Shown here one piece after another: positions 8,071-17,266 of a stretch of DNA of 64,000 bases; positions within the stretch are counted from its first letter, which is position 1; every line of letters begins with the position of its first letter. The DNA is from Mycobacterium ahvazicum (lineage in GTDB: Bacteria; Actinomycetota; Actinomycetes; Mycobacteriales; Mycobacteriaceae). Under the pieces are notes generated by a model. That model was not told the DNA's origin and did not search any database. It saw only the letters and a program-made list of their open reading frames with translations. Where the stretch lies: contig NZ_FXEG02000006.1 of the NCBI RefSeq assembly GCF_900176255.2, positions 248,001 to 312,000 on the forward strand, written 5' to 3'. A program made the position numbers and the translations under genes.

Positions 8071-9674
8071 GGGCGCTCCTCGGTCGATGCGGTCGATACC
8101 GGCATCTTCGCATCCGCCTCGGCGACGTGGTTCACCTGGTTAGCGATCTCGCGTTTGAGGATCTTGCCTGCAGGGCCCAACGGGAACTCGCGCCGGAACA
8201 CGAACCGGCGCGGCTGCTTGTAACCGGCCAGTTCCGCGCGACACAGCGCAGCCAGCTCGACGCTCAGAGTGTCCTCATCGTTGACGTGGGCCTTGGGAAT
8301 CACGGCGGCCACCGGCGTCTCGCCCCACTCAGGGTCAGGCACCCCGACCACCGCCACCATGTCTACGTCGCGATGCTGAGCGAGCACCCGCTCGATCTCC
8401 GCCGGATAGACATTGAACCCGCCGGAGATGATGAGATCGGTTTTGCGACCGGTGATATGGAGGTAGCCTTCCTCGTCGAGGTAGCCCAAGTCACCGCTGC
8501 GCAACCCGTCGGGTCGGAACGTCTCGGCGGTCTGCTCGGGCCGGTTCCAGTAGCCAATCGCGTTGGCGGGGCTGACGATCACGATTTCGCCGACGTCGCC
8601 GGGTGGGGCATCGTTGCCGTCGACATCGACCACCCGGATCACGCACATCGGCGTTTCCCGCCCGCATGAGGTCGCAATCGAGGTTTTGCCGGCGACGATG
8701 TCGCGGTGATCCTCGGGCGTGAGAATCGTTGCTTGTCCGCCGCATTCGGTGAGTCCGTAGCGCTGCTGCAGGTCGCAACCGAGCAGGTCCATGGCCTTGC
8801 GTGCCAGGCCCGGCGGAACCGGCGCGGAACCGTAGGAGATGCGCCGCAGGCTCGACACGTCCCGCGGTGGTCCGTCTTCCAGGATCGCCAGCGTGCGGTG
8901 CAGCATCGTCGGGATGAACGTCGTGAACGTGATGGCGCTGCGTTCGATCTCGTCGATCACGGCCTGCGGGTCGAATCTCTGATGGATCACCATGGTCTGA
9001 CCGAGGTAAAGCCATGACACCGTGCGGACCATGCCGCCCGCCGTGAAGAAAGGGGTGGTGGCAAGCATGACGTCCGAGCGGTTGGCCTCGGTCACCAGGT
9101 TTGTGTCCGCCGCCTGGTAGAGCAGGGCGCGGTGGGTGTGCATCACGCCCTTGGCTCGACCGGTCGTGCCGCTGGTGTACAGGATGAACGCGACGTCATC
9201 CGGCGTGACGTCGCGGTGCCCGTCGCCGGGCTGCGCCTGCGCCAGCGCCGTCTCGTAGTCGGTGACCAACTCGTTCGTGCCGAGCGTTGACCGCGCACCC
9301 ACGCTCAATATCAGTGCCAGCTCCGTCAATTCGCCCAGGAACTTGTCCACGTGGTCGGCGTGGATGATGACAGCTCGTGCGCCGGAGTCGTCGCGGACGT
9401 GGGCGACTTCGTCGGGAGCCAGCCTGATATTCACCGGCACCGTGATCAACCCCGCTTTGGCCAGACCGAACGAGATCTCCGGCCATTCAAGGCAATTGCG
9501 GGCGATCACCATCACCCGATCGCCCGGTACCAACCCGCGGCCGATCAGGAAGGCGGCGAGCCGCCGGGCCCGCTCGTCGACCTGCGACCAGGTAAGCGCC
9601 CGGTCGGCGTCGACCAGCGCACGCTTGTCGGGGTAGCGGCGGCCGTTATTGGTTGCGATGTCACCGATGAGCAT
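8067..9674 (-). CDS. Acyl-CoA synthetase (AMP-forming)
   Basis: 535 residues of the ANL adenylating superfamily. The P-loop-like motif ILYTSGTTGRAKGV, the A5 motif YGLTECGG, the A7 motif SGDLGYLDEEG, the hinge GRKTDLIISGGFNVYPAEIE and the A10 region (PLGPAGKILKREI) with its catalytic Lys are all present, so the enzyme should be active. It converts a carboxylic acid, ATP and CoA to acyl-CoA. In the operon it sits between a Rieske oxygenase and a crotonase. It is a FadD-type ligase; the substrate is not deducible. Confidence 0.9.
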   Translation of the reverse strand: MLIGDIATNNGRRYPDKRALVDADRALTWSQVDERARRLAAFLIGRGLVPGDRVMVIARNCLEWPEISFGLAKAGLITVPVNIRLAPDEVAHVRDDSGARAVIIHADHVDKFLGELTELALILSVGARSTLGTNELVTDYETALAQAQPGDGHRDVTPDDVAFILYTSGTTGRAKGVMHTHRALLYQAADTNLVTEANRSDVMLATTPFFTAGGMVRTVSWLYLGQTMVIHQRFDPQAVIDEIERSAITFTTFIPTMLHRTLAILEDGPPRDVSSLRRISYGSAPVPPGLARKAMDLLGCDLQQRYGLTECGGQATILTPEDHRDIVAGKTSIATSCGRETPMCVIRVVDVDGNDAPPGDVGEIVIVSPANAIGYWNRPEQTAETFRPDGLRSGDLGYLDEEGYLHITGRKTDLIISGGFNVYPAEIERVLAQHRDVDMVAVVGVPDPEWGETPVAAVIPKAHVNDEDTLSVELAALCRAELAGYKQPRRFVFRREFPLGPAGKILKREIANQVNHVAEADAKMPVSTASTEERP

Positions 9675-9690
9675 CAGATGAGAAGTCCGT

Positions 9691-10206
9691 TCAAATCAGG
9701 AAAGCGAGTGTCTCGACCGGGCCGCTTGCGTCGATCAGATGCACGATCTTGCGAATCAACCGCGGGCCTTCTGACGACAAGCGAATGGTGTGGGCTACCC
9801 GGCCGGCCCAGAAGCGTTGACGCAGACGGTATTCGAATAGCGCGAAGTTGGATTCCACCGTGACCGTGTTGGTGCCCGTTTCCACCACCTCACTGTTGGA
9901 GACCACACGCCGCATTACCGACGGCGGTGTCTGTGAGTGCCGGTTGCCGGTGTTGAGCTGCGCCACCCGGCTCTTGATCCGTCGCCGGTTGTCATTGATG
10001 TAGGCCAGCGTGTTCCGCGGGTCGTCGTCAGGGTGCATCGGGACGCGGTACTCGACCGTGTCGTCATCGTCGGCCCACAACGCTTCCCACTCCGAGTAGC
10101 GGCCCTCGTCGGCCAGCCGCGCCTCCAGATAAAGAAACGACAGGATCTCAGGGTCCGGCAGCGGACGCAGAACCGGACGCGTCTGGGCTTCAGAGTTGAC
10201 GGTCAT
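9691..10206 (-). CDS. Aromatic-ring-hydroxylating dioxygenase beta subunit
   Basis: 171 residues, SnoaL/NTF2-like fold typical of small (beta) subunits of Rieske oxygenases. It has the early block ILSFLYLEARLADEGRYSEWEALWADD and the middle MRRVVSNSEVVE. The beta subunit supports the alpha3beta3 hexamer and has no metal centre. I chose the ATG at 10206 because it overlaps the alpha-subunit stop by 4 nt (ATGA); the upstream reading overlaps the alpha gene in another frame. It is encoded right after its alpha partner. Confidence 0.88.
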   Translation of the reverse strand: MTVNSEAQTRPVLRPLPDPEILSFLYLEARLADEGRYSEWEALWADDDDTVEYRVPMHPDDDPRNTLAYINDNRRRIKSRVAQLNTGNRHSQTPPSVMRRVVSNSEVVETGTNTVTVESNFALFEYRLRQRFWAGRVAHTIRLSSEGPRLIRKIVHLIDASGPVETLAFLI

Positions 10207-11498
10207 GCTCCGGTCCTCCCGCCGACGACCGAGGCCCAGTGCGAGTAGAAACCGCGCTGGGGAGTCTCGGCGCTTTTGTCGCGGTTGATGATTCCGCTTT
10301 CGTCGGTCACATCGCCGTCGACACCGCGGGCCAGCACCAGCCACTCGGGCAGCTCGGCGGCGAGCCCGGCCTGGTTGCGCATGCCGATCTCTCCGTCGTC
10401 CGCGATCAAGAAGCCGGCCGGACCCATCGCCCCCTCGGAACGGCGCAGCGTGCGCTCGTTCAACGCGTCCTGGCCGGGTATGAGGACCGCGGTGGTATAG
10501 GCGACGGTGCGGTCGGGGGCCTGCGGTTCGACGAACATTACGTTCATCTCGGCCAGGAACAGGTTGGGCCAGATCAGTGTGTGCGGCGGACCCACCACCA
10601 AAGCGTCGTGCGCTTGCTCGGGACCGTACGCACCTTCCAGTGCGTCGACGTAGCCGGCCAGCTTGGCCCGCGGGATCCGGCCGTACCAGACGAATTCCTC
10701 ATCGAGTTTTCGGTATTCGTCGCTGTAGTCGATCTCGGAATGGCCATTGCCGAGATCGCGGACCAGCACGTCGACCTTGGTCGGGACGTGCGACACCTTG
10801 GCGGGCTTGATCGCGTCGTACACCGAGGCGTGCGTGAACAGTGCGTGGTAGCCGTCAACGTTGTTCTCCACCACCATCTTCCAGTTGGCGTGGTGCAGGT
10901 GCTTCATCCAATTGGCCCGCAGGTCGATCTCGCGGGTGGGGGACAGGTTCAGCAGGCGATCGATGGCGCGTGTTGCCTTACCAAGGTGCTCTTGTAGCGA
11001 GATGCCCTCGGGCGCCAGCGACGCGAAGACGAATCCGCCGTAGCTGTCCACCCGGGGCGCCTGGGCGAGACCCAGCTCGGCGCGCACTTTGTTGAACTCC
11101 TCGCCGTAACCCTCACGCATCGGAACACCCTGCAGCGCACCCGTATTGCCAAACGTCCAGCCGTGATACGGGCACCGGAACGAGTTGGCGTTGCCCTTCT
11201 CGGCGTTGCACAGCTTGTTGGCACGGTGGGTGCAGCGATTGAGCACCACCCGAACCACGCCGTCCCTGCCGCGCACCACGACAACCGGGTCATGGCCGAT
11301 CATCCGGGTGAGGTAGTCACCCGGCTCGCTGACCTCGCTCTCATGCGCCACATAGACCCAGCCGGTCTTGAAGATGCTGTCCATTTCACGGCGGAAGATC
11401 TCGGCGGACGTGTACACCGTCCCGTGCACCCGGTCGCGGCGTATGACAGTGTCGACGTCGAATTCGTCTACAGCAGCGTTGGATTCGACTGTCGTCAT
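10203..11498 (-). CDS. Rieske aromatic-ring-hydroxylating oxygenase alpha subunit
   Basis: 431 residues. The Rieske [2Fe-2S] ligands are C89-x-H91 and C109-x2-H112 (RCTHRANKLC ... FRCPYHGW). The mononuclear iron site shows NNVDGYHALFTH, with His 218 and His 223 as ligands and D215 as the probable electron bridge. It should insert O2 into an aromatic or alicyclic ring. No ferredoxin or reductase gene is nearby, so electrons must come from partners elsewhere. It is coupled by 4-nt overlaps to the DUF35 gene upstream and the beta subunit downstream. Confidence 0.92.
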   Translation of the reverse strand: MTTVESNAAVDEFDVDTVIRRDRVHGTVYTSAEIFRREMDSIFKTGWVYVAHESEVSEPGDYLTRMIGHDPVVVVRGRDGVVRVVLNRCTHRANKLCNAEKGNANSFRCPYHGWTFGNTGALQGVPMREGYGEEFNKVRAELGLAQAPRVDSYGGFVFASLAPEGISLQEHLGKATRAIDRLLNLSPTREIDLRANWMKHLHHANWKMVVENNVDGYHALFTHASVYDAIKPAKVSHVPTKVDVLVRDLGNGHSEIDYSDEYRKLDEEFVWYGRIPRAKLAGYVDALEGAYGPEQAHDALVVGPPHTLIWPNLFLAEMNVMFVEPQAPDRTVAYTTAVLIPGQDALNERTLRRSEGAMGPAGFLIADDGEIGMRNQAGLAAELPEWLVLARGVDGDVTDESGIINRDKSAETPQRGFYSHWASVVGGRTGA

Positions 11499-11935
11499 TG
11501 ATCCTCCAGAATGTCGATGGCCGGGATGGCGACGTCGCCCAGTCGGCGGAAGCCGATGCGCACCGCTGTGCCGATGGGCGGTGCGGTGTCCGCGGGTTGC
11601 ACGGTGGTCATCACCATCCGGTGCCCGCTTGCCAGCTCGACGTCGACGATGGGGTACGGCGCCCCGCCGCGCACCAGGCCGGGCTCACAGCGATGCATAA
11701 GTGTCGCCGCGTGTACAGTGCCGTGTAGATCGACTGTGCGCCAATCATTTTCGGTGTTTCCGCAGCCGTCGCAGACTTCCTGATCGAGCTCGAGCGGCAG
11801 GGCGCAGGCCGCGCAGAACGGTAATGCGAGCTCATTGCGCGCGGCCGCTCGGTACAGCGGCGCCAGCACGTCGTCGTCGGCGGTGGGTGCCAGCGCGCTG
11901 TCCAGCAACCAGTCCTCGACCGCCGTGGCGGTCAT
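11495..11935 (-). CDS. DUF35 zinc-ribbon/OB-fold protein (thiolase partner)
   Basis: 146 residues. A rubredoxin-like zinc ribbon (C41-x2-C44 ... C55-x2-C58) is followed by an OB-fold. In steroid catabolism, DUF35 proteins bind thiolase-like Ltp proteins to make retro-aldolases that release an acyl-CoA from a side chain. Here the gene overlaps the thiolase-like gene upstream by 4 nt, strongly suggesting such a complex. The product starts MTATAVEDW; a 20-residue N-terminal extension precedes the helix that usually packs against the thiolase. Direct function is inferred from the pairing. Confidence 0.85.
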   Translation of the reverse strand: MTATAVEDWLLDSALAPTADDDVLAPLYRAAARNELALPFCAACALPLELDQEVCDGCGNTENDWRTVDLHGTVHAATLMHRCEPGLVRGGAPYPIVDVELASGHRMVMTTVQPADTAPPIGTAVRIGFRRLGDVAIPAIDILEDQ

Positions 11936-13086
11936 GCGGCGCGCTCCAGCACCAAGGCGGCGTGGTGGTCCATCCGGCCGCCGATACCGCCGACCAGTGC
12001 GACCGTCGCCCCGGCAACCTGACGTTGCCCGCCGGCGCCACGCAGCTGAATCATCGCCTCCGCCAACGGCGTCATACCCTGCAGGTAGAAACCGGACAGC
12101 TGGCCACCACCGGTGTTGGTCGGCAGCGTGCCGCCCGGCCCGGTGTGGCCGTCGCGCACGAATGCACCCGCCGGAACGTCACCGGTGAGCCGGTATTCGT
12201 CGAGCAGCGCCAGCGTGACGATCGAGAACGGGTCGTACAGTTCGGCGACGTGCAGGTCTGATCGGGCCATGCCGGCTTGGTCGAGGGCGTCCTGTACCGC
12301 GCGGCCACCGCCCCCGAACCACGACTCGGCTCCCGCGCGGCGGCGCCGCACCGGGTGTTCGCGCCCGGCTCCGCGAACCCGCAGTCGGGTGACGCCGACC
12401 GAGGGCCGCCCGGTGAGCACGACGGCGACCGCCCCGTTCACCGGCCGGGCGCAGTCCAGCAGCCGAAGTGGTTCGGCGATCATCGGGGAAGAGTCATAGT
12501 CGGCGTCGTCGAGCGGCTCTCGGTTCACCGCATCGGGGTTGCCGCGCGCCCATGCCCTGGCCGTGGTGGCGACGGAGCGCAACGCTTTGGCAGGGGTGCC
12601 TGAGACGTGCAGCCAGCGCTGGGTCATCAGCGCATACGTCGGCACCGAGCCAAGCAGCCCGGAGGCGCGCTCCAGGCCGCGCACCCCGACGTTGCCGCCA
12701 CTGTGTGCGTAGGTCGAGCCGGCACCGCGGCCGGCCACCAGGGGTGCGTCAGCGAAGACGCACAGTATGGTCGACGCCTCGCCCGCGACGATCGCGTGGC
12801 GCGCGCGCTGGATCATGGCGATCGTCGTGGCGCCCTTGATCTCGACGTGCTCCAGCAGGCGTAGGTCCGAGAAGCCAGCCGCGGCGGCGAAGCCGACGCC
12901 CAGCCGGTCCGGCCGGACGCCCTGCGACGAGCCGACCAGGATCCCGTCGATGTCGGCATGCCCGAGTCCGGCGTCGGCCAGCGCGGCGGCGCTCGCCTTG
13001 ACGGCCAGTTCTAGGGGCGTCGCGCCGGGACGCAGCGACATAGGGGTCATGCCCAGGCCGACCAGGTCGGCGTCGGCGGCGCTCAC
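11932..13086 (-). CDS. Thiolase-like protein (lipid-transfer/Ltp type)
   Basis: About 384 residues of the thiolase superfamily, SCP-x/Ltp branch: VGLGMTPMSL start, AAALADAGLGHADIDGILVGSS, VAELYDPFSIVTLALLDEY, and the C-terminal LPTNTGGGQLSGFYLQGMTPLAEA. The YDPFS region corresponds to the Tyr-containing block seen in Ltp2-type aldolases. It probably acts with the adjacent DUF35 protein in C-C cleavage of a beta-hydroxyacyl-CoA. GTG at 13086 overlaps the stop of the small upstream gene (GTGA), which fixes the start. The longer upstream reading is a different-frame extension of that gene. Confidence 0.82.
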   Translation of the reverse strand: MSAADADLVGLGMTPMSLRPGATPLELAVKASAAALADAGLGHADIDGILVGSSQGVRPDRLGVGFAAAAGFSDLRLLEHVEIKGATTIAMIQRARHAIVAGEASTILCVFADAPLVAGRGAGSTYAHSGGNVGVRGLERASGLLGSVPTYALMTQRWLHVSGTPAKALRSVATTARAWARGNPDAVNREPLDDADYDSSPMIAEPLRLLDCARPVNGAVAVVLTGRPSVGVTRLRVRGAGREHPVRRRRAGAESWFGGGGRAVQDALDQAGMARSDLHVAELYDPFSIVTLALLDEYRLTGDVPAGAFVRDGHTGPGGTLPTNTGGGQLSGFYLQGMTPLAEAMIQLRGAGGQRQVAGATVALVGGIGGRMDHHAALVLERAA

Positions 13087-13328
13087 GGCCGCTCCGTTGG
13101 CCGGCGTTCGCCGCGGTAGTTGCCTACCCTGATCCACTCCTCGCGGTCTTCGGCGGTGGCCAAGGTGAAGCTGGCCAACTCCAAGGGGCACAGGAAGACC
13201 TGCTCGCCGCCCTCCAGGTCCTCAACGAGCAGGCGGGGGCCGTTGCCGTTGACGTCCAGCGACAACCGCACGGCCGCGAACTCGTTGACCAGGTCGGCGA
13301 GGACGCGGCGTCCGGCCGGAGTATTCAC
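13083..13328 (-). CDS. Small protein of unknown function, first gene of leftward operon
   Basis: I do not recognise this 81-residue product. From GTG at 13328 it reads VNTPAGRRVLADLVNEFAAV and continues with acidic and hydrophobic stretches (LLVEDLEGGEQVFLCPLELASF), ending in the basic tail GERRPTERP. No membrane segment or Cys-rich motif is present (one Cys). An open frame continues upstream to 13739, but that part overlaps the promoter region and lacks coding character. The stop overlaps the thiolase-like start by 4 nt, so it is real and coupled. A TGTCAGA half-site lies 25 bp upstream. Confidence 0.65.
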   Translation of the reverse strand: MNTPAGRRVLADLVNEFAAVRLSLDVNGNGPRLLVEDLEGGEQVFLCPLELASFTLATAEDREEWIRVGNYRGERRPTERP

Positions 13329-13342
13329 CTGCCCAGTATTAC

Positions 13343-13359
13343 CGCATACAAGTGTCAGA
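13343..13359. promoter_or_regulatory. Weak class I operator half-site before leftward operon
   Basis: TGTCAGA at 13353-13359 is an exact right half of the class I inverted repeat, 25 bp upstream of the GTG at 13328. The left half (CCGCATA) matches poorly. It may be the leftward counterpart of the strong site at 13487. Confidence 0.3.
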
Positions 13360-13486
13360 ATCAATGGAGGAAGAAGGAATGACGGCTGGCGGATCACGTC
13401 CGGGTCGAGCGCTGTAGGCCGTTCTCCACATGGGAACATAGAGCTTGTGCGACGATGAGAAGAATGGATGCTGATGTCAGCGATAG

Positions 13487-13503
13487 ATGACATGTATGTC
13501 AGA
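13487..13503. promoter_or_regulatory. Class I operator (TGACA-N4-TGTCA)
   Basis: ATGACATGTATGTCAGA carries perfect 5-bp arms TGACA/TGTCA with a 4-bp spacer. It lies 24 bp before the alpha/beta hydrolase start at 13527. This is the strongest copy of the repeat shared by the meta-cleavage, P450, dehydrogenase and dioxygenase operons. An extra TGTCA lies just upstream at 13475. Confidence 0.6.
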
Positions 13504-13526
13504 TACGGAAGATTCGAGAAGGTGAG

Positions 13527-14450
13527 ATGAGCCAAGCACAAGCTCCGGCCGCTGCGGTCGATGTGAGCCGAGTCGACACGCAGAACTACCGCAGCATCTG
13601 GATGTATCTCAAGGAGCTCGAGTTCCGGCAGGGGTTCGTCGATGTCCCGGTCAAGGGAGTCCCTGTCCGGACCCGTTACGCCGAGGCGGGCGGGCCGGAC
13701 AAGCCGCACGCCATCCTGCTGCACGGCACCGGCGGGCATTGGGAGACGTTCGCGCCCAACCTCGCCGCACTGTCACAGCACTTCCACTGCGTGGCGATCG
13801 ACATGGTCGGCAATGGGTTCTCCGGCAAGCCGGACTACGACTACGAGATCGCGATTTACGTCGAACACGTGCTGGGGGTGATGGACCACTTCGGCATGAC
13901 GTCAGCCAACTTCATTGCAATGTCGCTGGGCGCGTTCGTCGCGTCCGCGATCTCCGTCGGCCACGCCGACCGAGTCGACAAGGTGATCCTGATGTCGCCG
14001 GCCGGGCGGGAAGCGTCGGCGGCGAACATGGCGCGCATTCGGGCGGAACGGACCAAGGCGGTCAACGAGCCGACGTGGGAATCCCTACACGCCGTGTTCG
14101 CCCACCTGATCGCCGACGAGGCTAATCGCCTGCCCGATCTCATCGGTTTGCGTCAGGCCGTGTATCGGCGCGAGGACACCCGGAACACCATCGACCGGCT
14201 GCTGATCCTGCAGGACGAGAAGGTGCGCCACCGCAACCTGATTCCCGACGACAAGTGGCGCGGCATCGAGGCGCCGGTGATGATCGTGGCGTCGGGCAAG
14301 GATCACGGCGTGTACCAGGACACCGCTCGTACGATCGCGAACCTGATTCCGAACTCAGAGGTTTTCGAGATGCCCTCGGTGCGGCATTGGCCGCATTTCG
14401 AGGATCCGGAGGCGTTCAACGCCGCGGCGATCGAGTTCCTCACCAGATGA
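13527..14450 (+). CDS. Alpha/beta hydrolase, probable meta-cleavage product hydrolase
   Basis: 307 residues. After [16 protein letters not shown] comes the nucleophile elbow [12 protein letters not shown] (Ser in MSL), an Asp in ASGKDHG, and the late His in [14 protein letters not shown]. That last motif aligns with the GHW...E...FN of C-C bond hydrolases such as MhpC and HsaD. The elbow lacks the usual first Gly (AMSLG). Directly after it, with 4-nt overlaps, come a hydratase and an HpcH-type aldolase. The predicted role is therefore hydrolysis of an extradiol ring-cleavage product to a 2-hydroxy-dienoate plus an acid. The ring-cleaving dioxygenase would be at 47076-47960. Confidence 0.75.
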   Translation: MSQAQAPAAAVDVSRVDTQNYRSIWMYLKELEFRQGFVDVPVKGVPVRTRYAEAGGPDKPHAILLHGTGGHWETFAPNLAALSQHFHCVAIDMVGNGFSGKPDYDYEIAIYVEHVLGVMDHFGMTSANFIAMSLGAFVASAISVGHADRVDKVILMSPAGREASAANMARIRAERTKAVNEPTWESLHAVFAHLIADEANRLPDLIGLRQAVYRREDTRNTIDRLLILQDEKVRHRNLIPDDKWRGIEAPVMIVASGKDHGVYQDTARTIANLIPNSEVFEMPSVRHWPHFEDPEAFNAAAIEFLTR

Positions 14451-15268
14451 CCAGACCCGCCGAGGACGAGCTCGCCGACATTGCCCGGCGGCTGTACGAG
14501 GCCGAGCAGAACCGCACGCCGATCCGGCAGTTGTCGCTGGACTATCCCGACATGACCATCGAGGACGCCTACGCGGTGCAGCGGGCACTCGTCGCGCTGA
14601 AAGTCGCCGACGGGCGAGAAGTCAAGGGCCGCAAGATTGGTCTGACCTCGAAGGTGATGCAGCGGGCGGTGTCGATCGACGAACCGGATTACGGTGCGCT
14701 GTTCGACGACATGTTCATCGAGGATGGCGGCCGCGTCCCGCTGGGCCGGTACATCCGTCCGCGCGTCGAGGTCGAGTTGGCTTTCGTGCTGGGCGAGCGG
14801 CTATCCGGCCCGGGGGTCACGTTGTTCGACGTGCTGCGGGCCACCGAGTTCGTGACTCCTGCACTGGAGATCCTCGACGCCAGGGTGCAGATGTCGGACC
14901 CCGAAACCGGCCATCTGCGCACCATCGTCGACACCATCGCCGACAACGCCGCGGACGCCGGCCTGGTCCTGGGCGGCCGGGTATTCCGCCCCTTGGACGT
15001 CGATCTGCGCTGGGTGGCGGCCCTGCTGCTGCGCAACGGCACCATCGAGGAGTCCGGGGTGGCGGCCGCGGTGCTCAACCATCCCGGCAATGGTGTGGCC
15101 TGGCTAGCCAATCGGCTTGCCCCACATGGTGTTTCCCTTGAGCGCGGCGAGGTCATCCTGTCCGGATCGTTCACCAAGCCGGTGTTCGCCGAACCGGGGG
15201 ACAGCTTTGTCGCCGACTATGGACCGCTGGGCACGGTCTCGGTGACGTTCGATTCGGGGGCATCGTGA
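14447..15268 (+). CDS. 2-keto-4-pentenoate / 2-oxohepta-4-enedioate hydratase
   Basis: 273 residues of the MhpD/HpaH (HpcG) hydratase family, an FAH-like fold. It has [29 protein letters not shown] with the metal-binding acidic pair, and [17 protein letters not shown] near the C-terminus. It adds water to a 2-hydroxydienoate to give a 4-hydroxy-2-oxo acid, the substrate for the aldolase encoded next. ATG overlaps the hydrolase stop by 4 nt. HpcG/MhpD members differ only in chain length of the substrate, and the sequence does not settle which. Confidence 0.88.
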   Translation: MTRPAEDELADIARRLYEAEQNRTPIRQLSLDYPDMTIEDAYAVQRALVALKVADGREVKGRKIGLTSKVMQRAVSIDEPDYGALFDDMFIEDGGRVPLGRYIRPRVEVELAFVLGERLSGPGVTLFDVLRATEFVTPALEILDARVQMSDPETGHLRTIVDTIADNAADAGLVLGGRVFRPLDVDLRWVAALLLRNGTIEESGVAAAVLNHPGNGVAWLANRLAPHGVSLERGEVILSGSFTKPVFAEPGDSFVADYGPLGTVSVTFDSGAS

Positions 15269-16029
15269 CCAACCGGTGGACGCAGCGCATCAGCGATGGC
15301 GACCCGCGGATCGGCATGTGGGTGGCCTCGGGCAGCGGGTATGTCACCGAGATCTGCGCGGGGTCCGGAATCGACTGGCTGCTGTTGGACCAGGAGCATG
15401 CGCCCAACGATCTGCGCACGACGCTCGAACAGTTGCAGGTGTTGGCGGGCTACCCGGACGTCGACGTGCTGGTGCGTCCGCCGTCTGCCGATCCCGTGTT
15501 CATCAAGCAACTGCTCGACATCGGCGCGCAGAACATCATCGTTCCGATGATCGATGGCCCCGGTGAGGCAGTCGCGGCGGTTTCCGCCACCCGGTACCCG
15601 CCCGAGGGGATTCGCGGGGTGGGCAGCGCGTTGGCGCGGGCGTCGCGTTGGAACCGCATTTCTGACTACCTTGTCACCGCAGATGCAACGGTGTCGTTGA
15701 CCGTCCAAGTGGAAAGTGCGGCCGGTCTGACCCAGCTCGGCGAGATCGCCGACGTCGATGGTGTGGACGCCATCTTCATCGGTCCGGCCGACCTGGCGGC
15801 CTCAATGGGCAAACTTGGGCAGCCGGAGCATCCCGAGATCGTGAGCACCATAGAGGCTGCGTTAGCGACTATCGTGGACCACGGCAAGCGCGCCGGTGTG
15901 AATGCGTTCAGCGAGCCGTTGGCACGCCGCTACATGATGGCCGGCGCGAGCTTCGTGCTAGTAGGAGCGGACGTCGCATTGCTGGCTCGCGGTGCCGAAC
16001 AACTGGCCGCGAGGTATCGAGGTCAATGA
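15265..16029 (+). CDS. HpcH/HpaI-family aldolase
   Basis: 254 residues. The catalytic His lies in [10 protein letters not shown], the substrate Arg in LVRPP, the metal ligands are Glu in VQVESAAGL and Asp in [12 protein letters not shown], and the family Ser/Met region follows. These class II pyruvate aldolases split 4-hydroxy-2-oxo acids into pyruvate and an aldehyde. It completes the hydrolase-hydratase-aldolase series, replacing the DmpG/MhpE-type aldolase more common in Mhp and Hsa pathways. GTG at 15265 overlaps the previous stop. The aldehyde product could feed one of the aldehyde dehydrogenases. Confidence 0.88.
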   Translation: MTNRWTQRISDGDPRIGMWVASGSGYVTEICAGSGIDWLLLDQEHAPNDLRTTLEQLQVLAGYPDVDVLVRPPSADPVFIKQLLDIGAQNIIVPMIDGPGEAVAAVSATRYPPEGIRGVGSALARASRWNRISDYLVTADATVSLTVQVESAAGLTQLGEIADVDGVDAIFIGPADLAASMGKLGQPEHPEIVSTIEAALATIVDHGKRAGVNAFSEPLARRYMMAGASFVLVGADVALLARGAEQLAARYRGQ

Positions 16030-16042
16030 CTGACGCATTGTT

Positions 16043-16059
16043 TCTGACTATCGTGTCAC
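16043..16059. promoter_or_regulatory. Class I operator-like repeat
   Basis: TCTGACTATCGTGTCAC matches the class I consensus with one mismatch in the left core arm (TGACT/TGTCA). It lies 16 bp before the ACAD start at 16075, so this part of the operon may have its own promoter. Confidence 0.45.
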
Positions 16060-16074
16060 CTAGAATTCCGGACC

Positions 16075-17247
16075 ATGGATCTCGACTTCACGCCTGACCA
16101 GCTCGAGTTCCGCGACCAGGTCCGCACGTGGCTCGACGAGAACAAGCCGACCGAACAAAGGCCGCGCGACGATGCGGGTATCCGGGAATACGACCTCGCG
16201 TGGCAGCGCACGCAATGGGAAGGCGGCTGGGCCGGCATCGCCTGGCCGACAGAATACGGCGGCAAGGGGCTGACGCTGCTTCAGCAGTTGATCTGGTACG
16301 AGGAGTATGCCGCGCGGGGGTTCCCTGGGATCGATGCATGCTTCGTCGGTAACTCGCACGCCGGGCCGACCCTGATCACCAGGGCAACCGATGAGCAGAA
16401 GTCGTTCCACTTGCCGAAAATCCTTGGCGGTGAGGTGATTTGGTGTCAGGGCTTCTCCGAGCCCGACGCCGGGTCGGATCTGGCGGCGTTGCGCACCAAG
16501 GCGGTGATCGACGGCGAGCACCTGGTGGTGTCGGGGCAGAAGCTGTGGACGAGCTTCGCCACCGTCGCCGACTACCAGGAACTGCTGGTGCGCACCGACA
16601 ACACCGGCAGCAAGCACAAGGGCATCACCTGGGTGATTTGCGACATGAGCACTTCAGGGATCGACGTCCGCCCGATCGAGACCATCGAGGGCGGCTCGGA
16701 ATTCTGCGAAGTGTTCTATGACGACGTGCGCATTCCGCTGAGCAACGTGGTCGGCGAGGTGGGCGAAGGTTGGTCGGTCGCGATGGCGACGCTGTCCTTT
16801 GAGCGTGGCACCGCGTTCACCGCCAACCAGGTGCGGCTGGCGAAGATCATCGAGGACCTCATCGACTACGCCCGCGACCACGTCGGGCCGGACGGCCGCA
16901 GGCCCGCCATCGCCGATGACGACATCGCGCGACGGCTGGCGAGGGCTCGCGCCTCGGTGGCGTCACTGCGGGCGCTCACCTACACCAACATTTGCGAGGC
17001 CTTGAAGACCGAGACACCCGGCCCGCGGGGTTCGATCGTCAAGTTGATGTACGCCGAATTGGCCAAGGAGATCGGCAGATTGGCGATGGACATCGTCGGT
17101 CCGGCCTCAGTCCGGTATTCGTCGCGCTGGGACGTCGACGGCTGGGTCGGTTACTACTACTACAGCTTCTCCCAAGCCATCGGGGGCGGAACGTCGGAGA
17201 TCCAACGCAACATCGTCGGCGAGCGCGTGTTGGGGCTGCCCCGATGA
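16075..17247 (+). CDS. Acyl-CoA dehydrogenase, large subunit of probable two-gene enzyme
   Basis: 390 residues with a complete ACAD plan: GIAWPTEYGGKGL, GFSEPDAGSDLAAL (flavin-binding), VVSGQKLWTSFA, and C-terminal AIGGGTSEIQRNIVGERVLGLP. The terminal motif has Gly where MCAD carries its catalytic Glu, as in the steroid-type ACADs that work as alpha2beta2 heterotetramers (for example FadE28/FadE29). The next gene encodes a shorter ACAD-like chain, which supports that assembly. ATG at 16075 is close to the class I operator at 16043. Substrate unknown, but steroid-like or branched acyl-CoA is plausible. Confidence 0.85.
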   Translation: MDLDFTPDQLEFRDQVRTWLDENKPTEQRPRDDAGIREYDLAWQRTQWEGGWAGIAWPTEYGGKGLTLLQQLIWYEEYAARGFPGIDACFVGNSHAGPTLITRATDEQKSFHLPKILGGEVIWCQGFSEPDAGSDLAALRTKAVIDGEHLVVSGQKLWTSFATVADYQELLVRTDNTGSKHKGITWVICDMSTSGIDVRPIETIEGGSEFCEVFYDDVRIPLSNVVGEVGEGWSVAMATLSFERGTAFTANQVRLAKIIEDLIDYARDHVGPDGRRPAIADDDIARRLARARASVASLRALTYTNICEALKTETPGPRGSIVKLMYAELAKEIGRLAMDIVGPASVRYSSRWDVDGWVGYYYYSFSQAIGGGTSEIQRNIVGERVLGLPR

Positions 17248-17266
17248 ATACCGTGAGGAGACGGCC

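Noticed and set aside
13329-13739. Long leftward reading frame upstream of the 81-residue protein
   Set aside because: It covers the promoter region with two candidate operators and part of the opposite-strand hydrolase gene, and its residues lack coding character.
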